The notes: a model not told the origin generated them from the letters alone. Shown: positions 30,901 through 40,210, counted from the first letter of the stretch. The stretch: 59,776 nt of DNA from JBEKHT01 sp049511715 (GCA_049511715.1 JBEKXU010000018.1:1-59776), one strand, 5' to 3'. Made by a program: numbers and translations.

Positions 30901-30968
30901 GCGCACCAGGGTTGGAGGCGGATCGGGAAGCGCCCCAAGCCGGGCCTCGCATCAGTCCGCTGGCCTGA
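27948..30968 (+). CDS. GAF-domain PP2C (SpoIIE/RsbU-type) phosphatase
   Basis: 1006 residues. A short N-terminal membrane segment (residues 5-22) is followed by about four GAF-like sensory domains (roughly 40-205, 220-375, 395-545 and a divergent one 565-715), a coiled linker and a PP2C phosphatase domain from about 728. Phosphatase signatures: REVGGDFYDFF, VIADVADKGVPAALFMALSR, FTYANAGHNPPLV, LVLYTDGLLDAENP and FDDMTWVVFRR, with the metal-binding aspartates in place. It should dephosphorylate the upstream STAS protein in response to a small-molecule or redox signal read by the GAF domains; the signal is unknown. Confidence 0.93.
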   Translation: MDPQVIWVLVAIGLSVLAILAVQRYRSRRELVSRVRELTALAEAGRGILTSPLDIDRLGERIFQEASRIIDTRTFQLGLYEAGEYHILYWTREGERIPNRRLALADPGGDFLLWLRERRQPFLVTDFQAQADQLPAGSRDLDAPPLRCGIFVPLIAHEEVIGALSIQSPRPRSFGESHLRLLTILANSAAASLSNARLLDQALRRARYQELLGEVSHQIRAIQPLPDLYRQVVTQVKRAFGFEGVSVYELQGSGASPQAQTGATSEPLESAPPRRSGGTLVLQATSSTSPGSADPIPLGESPVGLAALRIQPVILRRGEPGSEHFPAQVDAVLAVPLPIENDVVGVLEIRSSKCDEFEPDFVEAAELLAGHLAIAVLETRTYEIERRRSKQLEAVAEASRVATSILDSDQLFAQVLSLTSTRLGQGRVRLFLRQGERVVLRSGPSQTSRPSYALEGPGLIAFVARTGQPVLVPDVQKDERYIPAPGWEDTLSEMAVPLVFGDHVLGVLDLQSTRTAAFAAKDLQMVEAFAAMLAVATRNAQLFSRERDAAWLSASLLRVAETAARPSDPDESLLAIVRLIPGLVQRSQALLWRPLRESEVLFPQASEGLNPAEAEAFRRARPGLSAFCPADLLGADEAAWPGEWTCPSPSETDGFFHHSPVQVLPLRYAGRLLGLLTIPAPAASGEALPQRESRERSFLLGLVHQLAMVLEAKRLNVELEAARRLEQEMEVAREIQVSFLPKELPQVEGWQMSASWRSAREVGGDFYDFFPLPPSAEKGGGSQPRWGVVIADVADKGVPAALFMALSRTLFRAAAISRVDPATTLARVNDLLFTDASAELFVTAFYAVWEPDSGRFTYANAGHNPPLVVPVGGHPRWLLEHGVALGVIEGSAYRTRSLHLRPGETLVLYTDGLLDAENPDHQPFGSSRLEWCVLESRNLSAEEISDSITRALAAHLLTEEPFDDMTWVVFRRRPLEPPVKGERPGAPGLEADREAPQAGPRISPLA

Positions 30969-30977
30969 CAGGCTCAA

Positions 30978-30998
30978 GGAATCCATCGGTGGGATTCC
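30978..30998 (+). terminator. Hairpin after the phosphatase gene
   Basis: GGAATCC (30978-30984) pairs with GGATTCC (30992-30998) 10 bases after the stop. There is no T run. The remaining bases to 31223, between convergent genes, show nothing else. Confidence 0.4.
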
Positions 30999-31223
30999 CC
31001 GCGCCCCGTTCAAAGGCGAAAGACAGGCGACCGAGTCCACCCCCCGCCTGTTGGGGAGGGCGAGGATTTACCCTGATCTCGGCACACAGGAAGCACCCCG
31101 GTCCCTCCCTCCAGGAAAGGGCTCGATCTCAATGGGTCCAGCCGTTGGTCATGCCTGCGTGGTCAGGATGGACGTCCCGCCCCCCTTAAGCGCGGGACCG
31201 CCGGGCCTCTGCTCTGGGCCATC

Positions 31224-32756
31224 TCAGTTGGCGGCCGAGGCTTGGCCGCTTTCTGGAACCGTGTTGCTCCGCCCGTACAACTGCGTCAATTCCGCCAATT
31301 TCTCCTGCCGCTGAGGGGTCAAGAGCTCTTCCCCAACTCTCCACCTCCAATTGCCGGAAAGGCGGCCCGGGAAGTTCATTCGGGCTTCCGATCCCAGATC
31401 GAGCACATCCGGGAGAGGGACCACCGCCATTCTTGCCATAGATTCCCAGCCCAGTCGGATCAAGTCCCAGGCAATGTCTGTCCCCGGCGTGCCAAGATAC
31501 CGCCTGACAAAGTCCCTCTCCGGCTCCGGAGCTGAGGCATACCAGCCCCGGGTCGTATCATTGTCATGCGTCCCCGTGTACACAACGGTGTCCCGTTCAT
31601 AGTTGTGTGGTAGATAGCTGTTGGCTGGACCACCCTGGAAAGCGAATTGGAGAACGCGCATGCCCGGCAGGCCGAACTGCTTGCGCAGGGATTCCACAGC
31701 CGGAGTAATCAGGCCCAGATCTTCCGCGATCAGCGGAAGGGAACCCAGCGAGGAGCGCAGGGCCTGGAACAGTTCCGCCCCCGGCCCCTTCACCCATTCA
31801 CCACGCTCGGCCGTGGTTTCTCCAGAAGGAACCTCCCAAGCCGCCTCAAACCCGCGAAAGTGATCCAGTCGGACCAGATCGCAGGTTCGCAGCGCAGCGT
31901 GGAGCCGCTGAATCCACCAGCGGTACCCGTTGTCCTTCATCTGGTCCCATCGGTACAGAGGGTTGCCCCAGAGTTGGCCCGTCCGGCTGAAGTAGTCCGG
32001 TGGAACTCCGGCAACAACCAGGGGCCGTCCTGCTTCATCGAGTTTGAAGAGCTCAGGGTGGGCCCAAACATCCGCGCTGTCATAGGCCAAAAAGATCGGA
32101 ACGTCTCCGATGATTCGGATCCCATTCTCCCGGGCCAGGGACTTCAGCTCCTCCCACTGCCGGAAGAAAAGGAATTGCAGAAAGCAGTTGGCCTCAACCC
32201 GGTAGGCATTGCGCTGCAGCGCAACTTGCAGAGCCCTCGCCTGCCGCAGGCGCAGCTCAGGGGGCCAATCGCCCCAGGCCAGCCCCCCGTTCTCTTGCTT
32301 GAGGGCCATGAACAGGGAGAAGTCCTCCAACCATTCGCCCTGGCTGTGCCGGAAGGACTCAAAAGCAGGCTTCAGCCCGCGGCCTTTTCCGGATTTGAAG
32401 TTCTCGAAGGCCTGACCCAACAAGGGACCCTGGTAGGCTATTACCCGGGCATAATCGACGGGTCCTGGGGAGGAATAGGGCAAGTGATCCAGGTCGCCGG
32501 CGCCCAGGAGCCCGTCCCTCTCCAGGTGCTCTGGGCTGATCAACAGAGGGTTCCCGGCAAAAGCCGATAGACTCTGGTACGGGGAATCTCCGTATCCGGT
32601 GGGGCCCAAAGGCAGGATCTGCCACAGGGATTGCTGGGATCCGGCCAAGTAGCGGATCCATCGCTGGGCCGCTGGGCCCAAATCACCAATCGCAAACCTT
32701 GTCGGCAACGAGGTCGGGTGCAGGAGGATTCCCGACCTCCTAGGCTCGCGGGTCAC
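31224..32756 (-). CDS. malQ: 4-alpha-glucanotransferase (amylomaltase)
   Basis: GH77 enzyme that transfers alpha-1,4-glucan segments between chains. Signatures: GILLHPTSLP at the N-terminus, GDVPIFLAYDSADVWAHPELF, the nucleophile region RLDHFRGFEA, LIAEDLG and GTHDNDTTRGWY. 510 residues is typical. It is the last gene of the glycogen operon and its GTG start overlaps the glgC stop (GTGA). It would trim or rework glycogen-derived oligosaccharides. Confidence 0.96.
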   Translation of the reverse strand: MTREPRRSGILLHPTSLPTRFAIGDLGPAAQRWIRYLAGSQQSLWQILPLGPTGYGDSPYQSLSAFAGNPLLISPEHLERDGLLGAGDLDHLPYSSPGPVDYARVIAYQGPLLGQAFENFKSGKGRGLKPAFESFRHSQGEWLEDFSLFMALKQENGGLAWGDWPPELRLRQARALQVALQRNAYRVEANCFLQFLFFRQWEELKSLARENGIRIIGDVPIFLAYDSADVWAHPELFKLDEAGRPLVVAGVPPDYFSRTGQLWGNPLYRWDQMKDNGYRWWIQRLHAALRTCDLVRLDHFRGFEAAWEVPSGETTAERGEWVKGPGAELFQALRSSLGSLPLIAEDLGLITPAVESLRKQFGLPGMRVLQFAFQGGPANSYLPHNYERDTVVYTGTHDNDTTRGWYASAPEPERDFVRRYLGTPGTDIAWDLIRLGWESMARMAVVPLPDVLDLGSEARMNFPGRLSGNWRWRVGEELLTPQRQEKLAELTQLYGRSNTVPESGQASAAN

Positions 32757-34009
32757 TCGATGCGCGCTTTCTCCACCCAGACCTGCTTGCCCCGCTCCAG
32801 ACGAAGCGGAATTCGATCGGCAGGGACTTCCGTCCCGATGGTGACCCCGGCGCCGATGCGAGCGGCGGCCGGAATCTCGCTTCCCTTGCCGATGCTGACC
32901 AGCGTCCCTTCCAGCGAATCAAGGCGCTCGCCGATCTGGGCCCCGGCGCCCACTCGAACCCGCTTGTCGATGATGGCGCGCTCGATAATCGCCCCGGCCC
33001 CAATCACGGTGCCGTTCAGAAGGATGGATTCCCGAACCTGCGCGCCCTCGCCCACCACGACGCCGGGCGAAAGCACGCTGCGCTCAATCCGAGCGTTGGA
33101 TTCGACCACGGAACCGTCTGCCAGCAGGCAGTCCTGAACAACCGCCCCCGATCGAATGATCGCAGGGGGCCGTTCCTCCGAGCGAGTGTGAATTACCCAA
33201 CCGCGATTGTTCAGGTCCAAGGGAGGGGAGGGTTCCAAGAGATCCATATGGGCTTTCCAGTAGGACTCCAGGGTCCCCACGTCGACCCAGTACCCCGTGT
33301 AGGGAAAAGCATACAGGCGGCTTCCCTCCGCCACCATCCCGGGCAGCACATCCTTGCCAAAGTCATCCCATGACTTCTCGCGGGTGCGATCCTCATCCAG
33401 GATCCGGTCGAGTACGTCAATGCTGAAGAGGTAAACGCCCATGTTGATCAAGTTGCTCTGCGCCCGCCTGGGCTTCTCGACGAACCCCGTCACGCGATAC
33501 TGATCATCCGTCGTGACGATTCCAAACCGACTGGCCTCCTCGATGGGAACTCGAATCGTGCAGATGGTCACGTCCGCCTGGTGGTCGGCGTGAAAGGAGA
33601 CCATGGGATCATAGTCCATGGCATAGATGTGATCTCCGGACAGGATCAGCACAAGATCCGGTCTGGCGCTTTTCACGAACGAAAGATTCTGGCGGACGGC
33701 ATCCGCGGTCCCACGATACCAGTCGGTTCGGCGGCGGGCCGTGAAGGGCGGGTAGATCTTTACCCCACCCGTGAAACTTCGGTCCAAGTCCCATGGACCC
33801 CCATCCCCGATGTGTTCGATAAGAGAATGCGGTCGGTACTGAGGCAAGATCATCACATCGGTGATATGCGAGTTGATGCAGTTGGACAGGGCAAAGTCGA
33901 TAATTCGGTATTTGCCTGCGAACGGCACCGCCGGCTTGGCTCGTTTGACCGTCAGCACACCCAAGCGAGATCCTTCCCCGCCCGCCAGGATAACCGCTCG
34001 GACCTGCAT
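32753..34009 (-). CDS. glgC: Glucose-1-phosphate adenylyltransferase
   Basis: Makes ADP-glucose from ATP and glucose 1-phosphate, the committed step of bacterial glycogen synthesis. The N-terminal nucleotidyltransferase domain has ILAGGEGSRLGVLT and LILSGDHIYAMDY. The C-terminal third is a left-handed beta helix with hexapeptide repeats (GEGAQVRESILLNGTVIGAG). 418 residues. AAGGAGG precedes the ATG. It lies 14 bases after glgA. Confidence 0.96.
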   Translation of the reverse strand: MQVRAVILAGGEGSRLGVLTVKRAKPAVPFAGKYRIIDFALSNCINSHITDVMILPQYRPHSLIEHIGDGGPWDLDRSFTGGVKIYPPFTARRRTDWYRGTADAVRQNLSFVKSARPDLVLILSGDHIYAMDYDPMVSFHADHQADVTICTIRVPIEEASRFGIVTTDDQYRVTGFVEKPRRAQSNLINMGVYLFSIDVLDRILDEDRTREKSWDDFGKDVLPGMVAEGSRLYAFPYTGYWVDVGTLESYWKAHMDLLEPSPPLDLNNRGWVIHTRSEERPPAIIRSGAVVQDCLLADGSVVESNARIERSVLSPGVVVGEGAQVRESILLNGTVIGAGAIIERAIIDKRVRVGAGAQIGERLDSLEGTLVSIGKGSEIPAAARIGAGVTIGTEVPADRIPLRLERGKQVWVEKARIE

Positions 34010-34023
34010 CGTCCCTCCTTGGG

Positions 34024-35544
34024 TTACGTCTCCCCTTGACGATGGTTCCGGATCGCCTGTCGATAAGCTGAAAGGTAGGCCCGCGCTGGGGCCCGCCAGC
34101 CAAAATCCTGTCTCATGCCTGTCCTTTGAAGTCTTCGCCAGCGGTTCGCCGACTCAAACCACTCCCGTGCGCGGGTCAGGCCCTGCCAGAGCGCATCGGA
34201 AGTTGCCGCCTCGAACACGAATCCTGTTCCCCTCGGCGCGGAGACATCGCGGACGGTGTCGCGCAAGCCACCCGTCGCTCGAACCACCGGCGGGCACCCG
34301 TAGCGCATCGCGATCATCTGGCTCAGCCCGCATGGTTCGTAACGCGAGGGCATGAGGAAGAGGTCGGCTCCGGCATAGATCTGAGAGGCCAGCTGCCCGT
34401 TGTAGCCCAGCACCGTTCCCATTCGATTCGGATGCCTCTCAGCCAGCGCCCGATAACCCTCCTCCAGCGAGCGGTCGCCCGCCCCGAGCACCACGGCGCT
34501 CCCTCCCTGATTGACCCACTCTTCAAGCACCGGCAGAGCCAGATCCAGACCTTTCTGGGGATCCAGTCGAGAGACAATTCCCACCAAGGGCTCGCGCCCT
34601 TCGCCCGCCAAGCGGAACGCTTGGCGCAGGGCACGACGGTTTTCATCCCTCCGCTGAAGATGGGAAGCATCATAGTGCGTCCCTACGTCCGGGTCGGTGG
34701 CCGGATCCCACTTTTCCATGTCCAGTCCATTGAGGATTCCCAGGATGCGGTCCGCGCGCGACTGAAGAAAACGCTCCAGCCCGCAGCCGAACTCAGAGGT
34801 CAGGATTTCCAAGGCGTAGCTCGGGCTTACGGTTGTGATCAAGTCAGCGCAGGCCAATCCGAGTGGCAGGATGGCCTCACCAGCCCACTCCGGGAAACTG
34901 GCGTCGAGGCCCCCCCGCACCTCGCCAGCGGTTGGTAATCCGTACAAGGCCAGCGCACTTCCAATGCCTGTTCCCAAATAGGGCAGGTTGTGGACGGTCA
35001 GGACCGTGGCCGCCCGGGCGAAAAAAGGGGCTTTCCTTCCTCCGATTCCCAGCCAGTAGATGGAGGCAGCGGTGTGCCAATCGTTCGCATGGACCACGTC
35101 GGGGACCCAGTCAATCGACCTGGTCAGCTCAAGCGCGGCCAGGGAGAAGAACAGAAACTTGGACGCGTCCTCCTGCGGGAGGGAATGGTAAACCGCATCG
35201 CCCGTGCGAATGGGACCTCCATCCACAAGATAGACGGGCAGGGTGTCGAGCTGAATCTCGAAAGCTTGGGCAGCGATCGGCCCCTCGGAGCTTGAAACCT
35301 CGAAGCGGGCCAGTGGGCGGCTCTCTTGAATCAGAGGTTGGAGCTGCGGATAGAGCGGGAGCGCGAGCCGGACGTCCAGGCCGAACTTGCGGAGTTGGAC
35401 GGGCAGAGCGGCAGCCACATCACCCAGGCCACCGACCTTCAGGAAAGGGTCCGCCTCAGCCGCCAAGAACAGGACGTGCAGGCCGGACCGGGTTGCTCTC
35501 CCCGTCCTGTCCCTCGGCGAGCCTCTCCTCAGGCCCCGAACCAT
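34024..35544 (-). CDS. glgA: Glycogen (starch) synthase, GT5
   Basis: Extends alpha-1,4-glucan from ADP-glucose. KVGGLGDVAAALP at the N-terminus is the ADP-binding loop, HANDWHTA lies near residue 154, and the C-terminal GT-B half contains PSRYEPCGLSQMIAMRYG. 506 residues, slightly long because of a basic, probably disordered N-terminal stretch (RGSPRDRTGRATRSG) before the fold begins at about residue 22. The ATG overlaps the end of the branching-enzyme gene by 16 bases. Confidence 0.95.
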   Translation of the reverse strand: MVRGLRRGSPRDRTGRATRSGLHVLFLAAEADPFLKVGGLGDVAAALPVQLRKFGLDVRLALPLYPQLQPLIQESRPLARFEVSSSEGPIAAQAFEIQLDTLPVYLVDGGPIRTGDAVYHSLPQEDASKFLFFSLAALELTRSIDWVPDVVHANDWHTAASIYWLGIGGRKAPFFARAATVLTVHNLPYLGTGIGSALALYGLPTAGEVRGGLDASFPEWAGEAILPLGLACADLITTVSPSYALEILTSEFGCGLERFLQSRADRILGILNGLDMEKWDPATDPDVGTHYDASHLQRRDENRRALRQAFRLAGEGREPLVGIVSRLDPQKGLDLALPVLEEWVNQGGSAVVLGAGDRSLEEGYRALAERHPNRMGTVLGYNGQLASQIYAGADLFLMPSRYEPCGLSQMIAMRYGCPPVVRATGGLRDTVRDVSAPRGTGFVFEAATSDALWQGLTRAREWFESANRWRRLQRTGMRQDFGWRAPARAYLSAYRQAIRNHRQGET

Positions 35545-37184
35545 GTGTAGTCAATATCCTCGAAGAGACGATCCAGCTGCCAGAACTCATGCGCCAACTC
35601 GGTCGGCGTCTGCCCCGTTTCCAGAGCTTGGGCAAGCTGACCAAACCGATCCAGATGGCTTCGGAACCTTTGGATCGAGTACTCCTTGGCCTGCCCGGTG
35701 GAGACCAGGAAGGGCCAATCGGAAGATTCTAGGAGCAGCAATTCTCTGGCCATCTGGTTCAGCGCCGGTCGACACTCCGGTGATGGAGAACGGTATCTTG
35801 ACACCAGTCGGGCCATCCGCTCTTCGGCCTGATGGATCGGTTCCCACATCCAATGAGTATCTACGTTGTCCCAGGTGAAGTGGCCGCCTCCAGCGCCCCA
35901 GGAGGTCTCCGGCAAATTGACACGTTCCTGGGGAGGATGTTGGGTCAGGAATTCACCGGCGGTCGTCAGTTCCACCTGAGATGAACGCGCTAGTCGAATG
36001 AGAACCTCGCGCAGCCAGTCCACTCCTTCAAACCACCAGTGGCCAAACAGCTCGGTATCATAGTCCGCTGTGAGAATCCCGACTCGTCCGCTTTCCCGGT
36101 GGAAGTCCGCGAGAAGGCCCTCGACCAGATGGCTAAAATGGTCGGCATGCTCCTGGACACGATGTTGCGCCTTCTCAGGTTCGTAGACCTCTTTCTGACC
36201 GAGATCGACACGCGCCCCGCTGACGCGCCAATATTGCAGCCCGGAGATCCCATCTTTCTTGTGGAACTCCCGATAGGCTGCCTCTCCGGGATATCCCCAG
36301 TCGGCACTCCAGACCTGGAGGCCGGTGGCCCGGTTGCGGGCAAGCACGGCAACCTGCGATTGGGCTACATAGTACGGCTGATACGAGGAAGCCGGCTGCT
36401 TGGGTCCCGACATCCGAAGCGGGAAACCATAGCGTTGGACAACCTGCCCATAGGGGCCAATCGCCTGGCCGACCGCCAGCCCTCCCAGTTCCCCACCTTC
36501 CACAGCTGGTGTGTCACTGAAAAAGAGATTGAGCCCGTTCCGTTGCAGGAATTCCTCGAGGCCGGGCCTCAGGACCCCGCTGGGCGTCCGGCTGGCCGGA
36601 CGATAGGCGCATTCTGGAAGCCAAATCCCTCGGGGATCCCGTCCCATTTGGCGACGATATGAGCTCACGGCCGTCTTCAGTTGGAGGGAGATCGACTCAT
36701 CGCGAGACAGCAACGGCAGGTAGCCGTGGGTCGCCGCGCTCGTAACCACCTCAATCCGCCCCTCGTCCTGCAACGTCCGGAAGGCGCCGACGAGGTCCCG
36801 GTGATACCGATCCACAAAGCTGGCCAGAACCCCGCGGTACCAATCCAAATAGAACTTGGCCAGCGATAGCCGAGAGGCCTCCCCTGCCGCCTCCAGGCGG
36901 GGCAAGTCTCGCCGGGCGGCTTCGATCTTGTCATCCAGATACTGTTCAAAGTGAACCTGGATGTCTGCGTCAGACAGCTGTTCTGCCAGGACAGGGGTCA
37001 GGCTGATTGTCAGAGGGGCAGAAATACCCCGCTCACGCAAATCATAGAGCGCGTTTAGCAACGGGATATAAGACTCAGCCGCCGCCTCGTGGATCCATTC
37101 CTCACCGTGAGGCCAACGACCCGCCATCCTACAGTAGGGGAGGTGCGAGTGGAGGACGAAAGTGAAGCTCCCGGTTTTCGGCAT
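35529..37184 (-). CDS. 1,4-alpha-glucan branching enzyme, GH57 type
   Basis: Forms alpha-1,6 branches in glycogen. Motif I HSHLPYCRMAGRWPHGEEW is followed by GIWLPECAYRP (the Glu is the nucleophile) and DYDTELFGHWWFEG (the Asp is the acid/base). A C-terminal helical domain of the GH57 branching-enzyme subfamily completes 551 residues. The family replaces the common GH13 GlgB in many thermophiles, cyanobacteria and Chloroflexota. The ATG at 37184 has GAGGAGG upstream. First gene of the operon with glgA, glgC and malQ. Confidence 0.93.
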   Translation of the reverse strand: MPKTGSFTFVLHSHLPYCRMAGRWPHGEEWIHEAAAESYIPLLNALYDLRERGISAPLTISLTPVLAEQLSDADIQVHFEQYLDDKIEAARRDLPRLEAAGEASRLSLAKFYLDWYRGVLASFVDRYHRDLVGAFRTLQDEGRIEVVTSAATHGYLPLLSRDESISLQLKTAVSSYRRQMGRDPRGIWLPECAYRPASRTPSGVLRPGLEEFLQRNGLNLFFSDTPAVEGGELGGLAVGQAIGPYGQVVQRYGFPLRMSGPKQPASSYQPYYVAQSQVAVLARNRATGLQVWSADWGYPGEAAYREFHKKDGISGLQYWRVSGARVDLGQKEVYEPEKAQHRVQEHADHFSHLVEGLLADFHRESGRVGILTADYDTELFGHWWFEGVDWLREVLIRLARSSQVELTTAGEFLTQHPPQERVNLPETSWGAGGGHFTWDNVDTHWMWEPIHQAEERMARLVSRYRSPSPECRPALNQMARELLLLESSDWPFLVSTGQAKEYSIQRFRSHLDRFGQLAQALETGQTPTELAHEFWQLDRLFEDIDYTWFGA

Positions 37185-37748
37185 CACGCCTCCTCGATCG
37201 GGTTGGAAGGTCCACATCGACTCTGCGACGTCAGTATACTACACGGCCTGTCCGGTTTCGCAGAATTCTGGGTCCGCCCGCAGTGCTTGGCTGCAACACT
37301 CCTCTCATCGCCGGGCTAGTTGTCCCGACCGAGGGCAGAGCATGACTACAAGACGCCCCCCTGGGGTCCCTAGCGGTTCCCTTCAAGGAATGGTGTGACC
37401 TTCCCCCACCCTTCCAGCGAGCTCTGCAGGGCGGCGCAATACTCTCGCCAAGCAGCGAAACCTTCAGGCGATTGGCACCGCAACGAGAACCGAGCCCCTC
37501 CTCCAGGAGAAGGGGAGTCAGGCTGGGGACCACAGGCCGTGGTTCCAGAACTCAGGCTGCGCAGGGGCAAAGACAGCTTGGTCATTGGCCGCCGTCGGGG
37601 GCTTCAGCGCTGACCGGATTGGGTCCTTAGCGAGGGACTTCCATGAAGCGGGGGCCCGACAGAGAAAGACGGACGATCTCGACCCGCCCGTTTGCAGGGG
37701 CAGTGGGCGGCGTCCCGGGTGCAGGTTGGTGGAACCGCTGATCCGAAC
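37185..37748. other. Intergenic region upstream of the glycogen operon
   Basis: A candidate -10 TATACT lies at 37233-37238 on the minus strand, 49 bases before the branching-enzyme ATG, without a recognisable -35. The rest up to 37748 holds no convincing gene or known RNA that I can recognise. Confidence 0.35.
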
Positions 37749-38780
37749 TTATGGACACCGTTCCTTTAGATCCGGGGGCTCCACCACCATGACGGGAGTC
37801 GTCCCCACTTGCCCGATCTTGCCGGTGACCTGGAGGCAATCTCCCGGGTCGACTCCGCTACCTGGGGTCAGCGACCAGCCGTAGCCCACCATATAGAATT
37901 CATAGGGGGCCGTCCCAAAGGACACGTAGTAGTTCAGGTTGGTGCCAATGCCGACCCGCACAATACCCCGAACGCAGAGAGTCTTGCCAACATCCTTCAG
38001 CGTTATGTCGTCAACATTTCGGCAACTCGTTCCGGGGATGGAGGTGGGCAGTGGCGTGGCCGACTTTCGGCCGGAGCCCAGAATTGAAAAGGGAAGAACC
38101 GTATTGGTCGAGAGACCCGCCGAACTCTGCCGACTCCCAGGGGTCAGAATTAAAGAGTTGGAAAGCTGGCTGGTCGAGAGATTGGAGAAAAGCGGCTGGC
38201 CGCGGTTAATTGGGATTTGATTTGCGGCGAACCCGAAGTCCAGCAGCAGCAAGGGCAAAGCCAGGGCAGGAAAGATGTAGCGGGCCGCCTTGGCCGACGC
38301 CACCCGAGCCGAGACCAGCCCAATGGCCACCCAAGAGCCGATTGGGAGAAACGACATGAGGGTAAGACCGCACGCCTTCCCGAAGGAGGCCCCATCCGGA
38401 CCGGAACGCGCCTCCACCACCCGCCTCACCAGGAGGACCTTAAAGGCCAGCCATAACGCGGCGGCCGCCGCGGCAACAATCTCATGCTCGTCGAAGGGCT
38501 GGAGCAAGAAGAGAAACAGAGCCGGCAACCCCAGGTCGATCAGCACCAACGAGGCGAACACTTCCAGGACGATGAAGTGAAAACCAGGCTCCTGCTCAGG
38601 GGAAAGCGGGACGGGTTGGCTCTGGTCATGCTCGCAGAAGGGACAATAGAGCGAATCCGCCAGGATCATCTTGCCGCAGTTGGGGCAAGCCTTCTTCTCT
38701 TCGGGAGCCGGAACGTCGGTGGGCGCGAAGAGGTCACTGAACGCTTCAATCGCCTTGCGATTCTGGGAGAGACGATTCAC
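37749..38780 (-). CDS. Zinc-ribbon membrane protein with C-terminal OB-like domain
   Basis: 343 residues. A zinc ribbon (CPNCGKMI...YCPFCEHD, residues 33-53) is followed by four to five membrane segments (about 68-190), a Ser/Thr-rich linker and a C-terminal domain from about 255 (ITLKDVGKTLCVRGIVRVG...GDCLQVTGKIGQVGTTPVMVV) with the strand pattern of a small OB-type barrel. Two cysteines in that domain could form a disulfide if it is exported. Not assigned to a known family. The start is a GTG without a clear ribosome-binding site, so it is uncertain. Confidence 0.75.
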   Translation of the reverse strand: MNRLSQNRKAIEAFSDLFAPTDVPAPEEKKACPNCGKMILADSLYCPFCEHDQSQPVPLSPEQEPGFHFIVLEVFASLVLIDLGLPALFLFLLQPFDEHEIVAAAAAALWLAFKVLLVRRVVEARSGPDGASFGKACGLTLMSFLPIGSWVAIGLVSARVASAKAARYIFPALALPLLLLDFGFAANQIPINRGQPLFSNLSTSQLSNSLILTPGSRQSSAGLSTNTVLPFSILGSGRKSATPLPTSIPGTSCRNVDDITLKDVGKTLCVRGIVRVGIGTNLNYYVSFGTAPYEFYMVGYGWSLTPGSGVDPGDCLQVTGKIGQVGTTPVMVVEPPDLKERCP

Positions 38781-39250
38781 GAGGAAGAGGCCCTGTATGA
38801 ATTAGGATGTGCCCCCCAGCGGGCTATTCACTTGAGCTTATTGTAAGGCGTCCAGCTTGAGGGAGCAACAGACAAGTATCTTGCCGTCGGCCGCTGAATC
38901 GATGGCCTCCGCACTAGACTTGAGGGGGGCAAGCCCAGGCAGAGGTCATCGGGCGCATGATAAGCCCTCCCCCTGGGCCAGTCAAGATGCCCTTTCTCTC
39001 GGCCTGAAAAGGCCCCCCGCTGTTCTCTGGTCCGGCACGCGGGCACGGGGCTCCATCCGGCTGGGCGTCCTCAAGGGGTGCATATTTCTTGCCCGCCCCA
39101 AAAAGACAGCCTGTTTGAAGCTTTGGACTTGGCCCCCCAGCACCGCTTGACGGAATCCGAGAGAAGATTGCTTCCGGTGGGGCGACCTGCGCCGGGACAT
39201 GGTACCCTCTGGACCCAGGCGGAACCTATTCTGAGCAGAAGGAGAACACC
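38781..39250. other. Intergenic region between divergent genes
   Basis: 470 bases with no convincing coding sequence. It must hold the promoters of the zinc-ribbon gene (-) and the oxidoreductase gene (+). I cannot assign boxes with confidence. Confidence 0.35.
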
Positions 39251-40135
39251 ATGGAGATTGGTGTCGTTTTCCCTCAAACCGACTTCGGCCAGGACCCGCT
39301 CGCGGCACGCGACTTTGCGCAGGCGGCAGAAAGCCTAGGTTACTCCTACGTGGTTGCCTATGATCATGTCCTCGGGGCTGACCCCAATCGCCCCGAAGGG
39401 TGGACTGGGCCGTATACCTTTCGTGATCCTTTTCTTGAGCCCTTGGTTCTCTTCACCCACATGGCGGCCCACACCCAAACCCTTGTTTTCGAAACCGGAA
39501 TCCTCATTCTTCCACAGCGGCAGACGGCTCTCGTTGCCAAGCAAGCCGCAACCCTGGATGTGCTTTCTGCTGGGCGCTTGCGAATCGGGGTCGGCCTGGG
39601 ATGGAACTCCGTCGAGTACGCGGCCCTGGGCGAGGACTTCCACAATCGCGGTCAGAGGATCGAGGAGCAGGTGGCCGTCCTTCGCGAGCTGTGGACGCGC
39701 CCGGTCGTCGATTTTCGCGGGAAATGGCACACCATCGAGGGCGCTGGCCTCAATCCCCTCCCGGTCCAGCGACCCATTCCTATCTGGTTCGGCGGGTATG
39801 CCGAGCCGGCCCTTCGGCGTGCGGCTCGAATCGGGGACGGCTGGATGGGCAGCCGTCGCACTTCCGAGGATTCGAGGGGAACTCTAGAATCGCTGGAGCG
39901 GTTCCTGCAAGAGGAGGGCCGGACCCGAGCAAGCTTTGGTGTTGAGGTGCATCTCTCCTATGGAGACGCGAATCCTGCCGAGTGGAGCGCCACCCTGGAA
40001 CAATGGCAGGCTCTGGGGGCAACGCATGTGTCCATGAACACGATGGGAGCCGGGGCAAAAACGCCACATGAGCACATCGCGGCCTTGCGCAAGTTTGCCG
40101 AGGAAAAGCCCGCGGGCCTTCGTGCGTCCCGTTGA
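39251..40135 (+). CDS. LLM-class F420-dependent oxidoreductase
   Basis: 294 residues, luciferase-like TIM barrel. MEIGVVFPQTDFGQDPLAARDFAQ, AQAAESLGYSYVVAYDHVL, the strand-helix stretch ETGILILPQRQTALVAKQAATLD and LRIGVGLGWNSVEYAALG are typical of the F420-dependent group and not of FMN luciferases. The substrate is unknown. AGAAGGAGAACACC precedes the ATG. If the cofactor call is right, the organism must make or take up F420, but no F420 biosynthesis gene is in the window. Confidence 0.88.
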   Translation: MEIGVVFPQTDFGQDPLAARDFAQAAESLGYSYVVAYDHVLGADPNRPEGWTGPYTFRDPFLEPLVLFTHMAAHTQTLVFETGILILPQRQTALVAKQAATLDVLSAGRLRIGVGLGWNSVEYAALGEDFHNRGQRIEEQVAVLRELWTRPVVDFRGKWHTIEGAGLNPLPVQRPIPIWFGGYAEPALRRAARIGDGWMGSRRTSEDSRGTLESLERFLQEEGRTRASFGVEVHLSYGDANPAEWSATLEQWQALGATHVSMNTMGAGAKTPHEHIAALRKFAEEKPAGLRASR

Positions 40136-40210
40136 TCGCGGCCGGACTCCCCCGGGCGAGGGGAAGCGGGCAACCGCACTCTCGGACAGCACGGGGCCGT
40201 GCGGCTTGCG

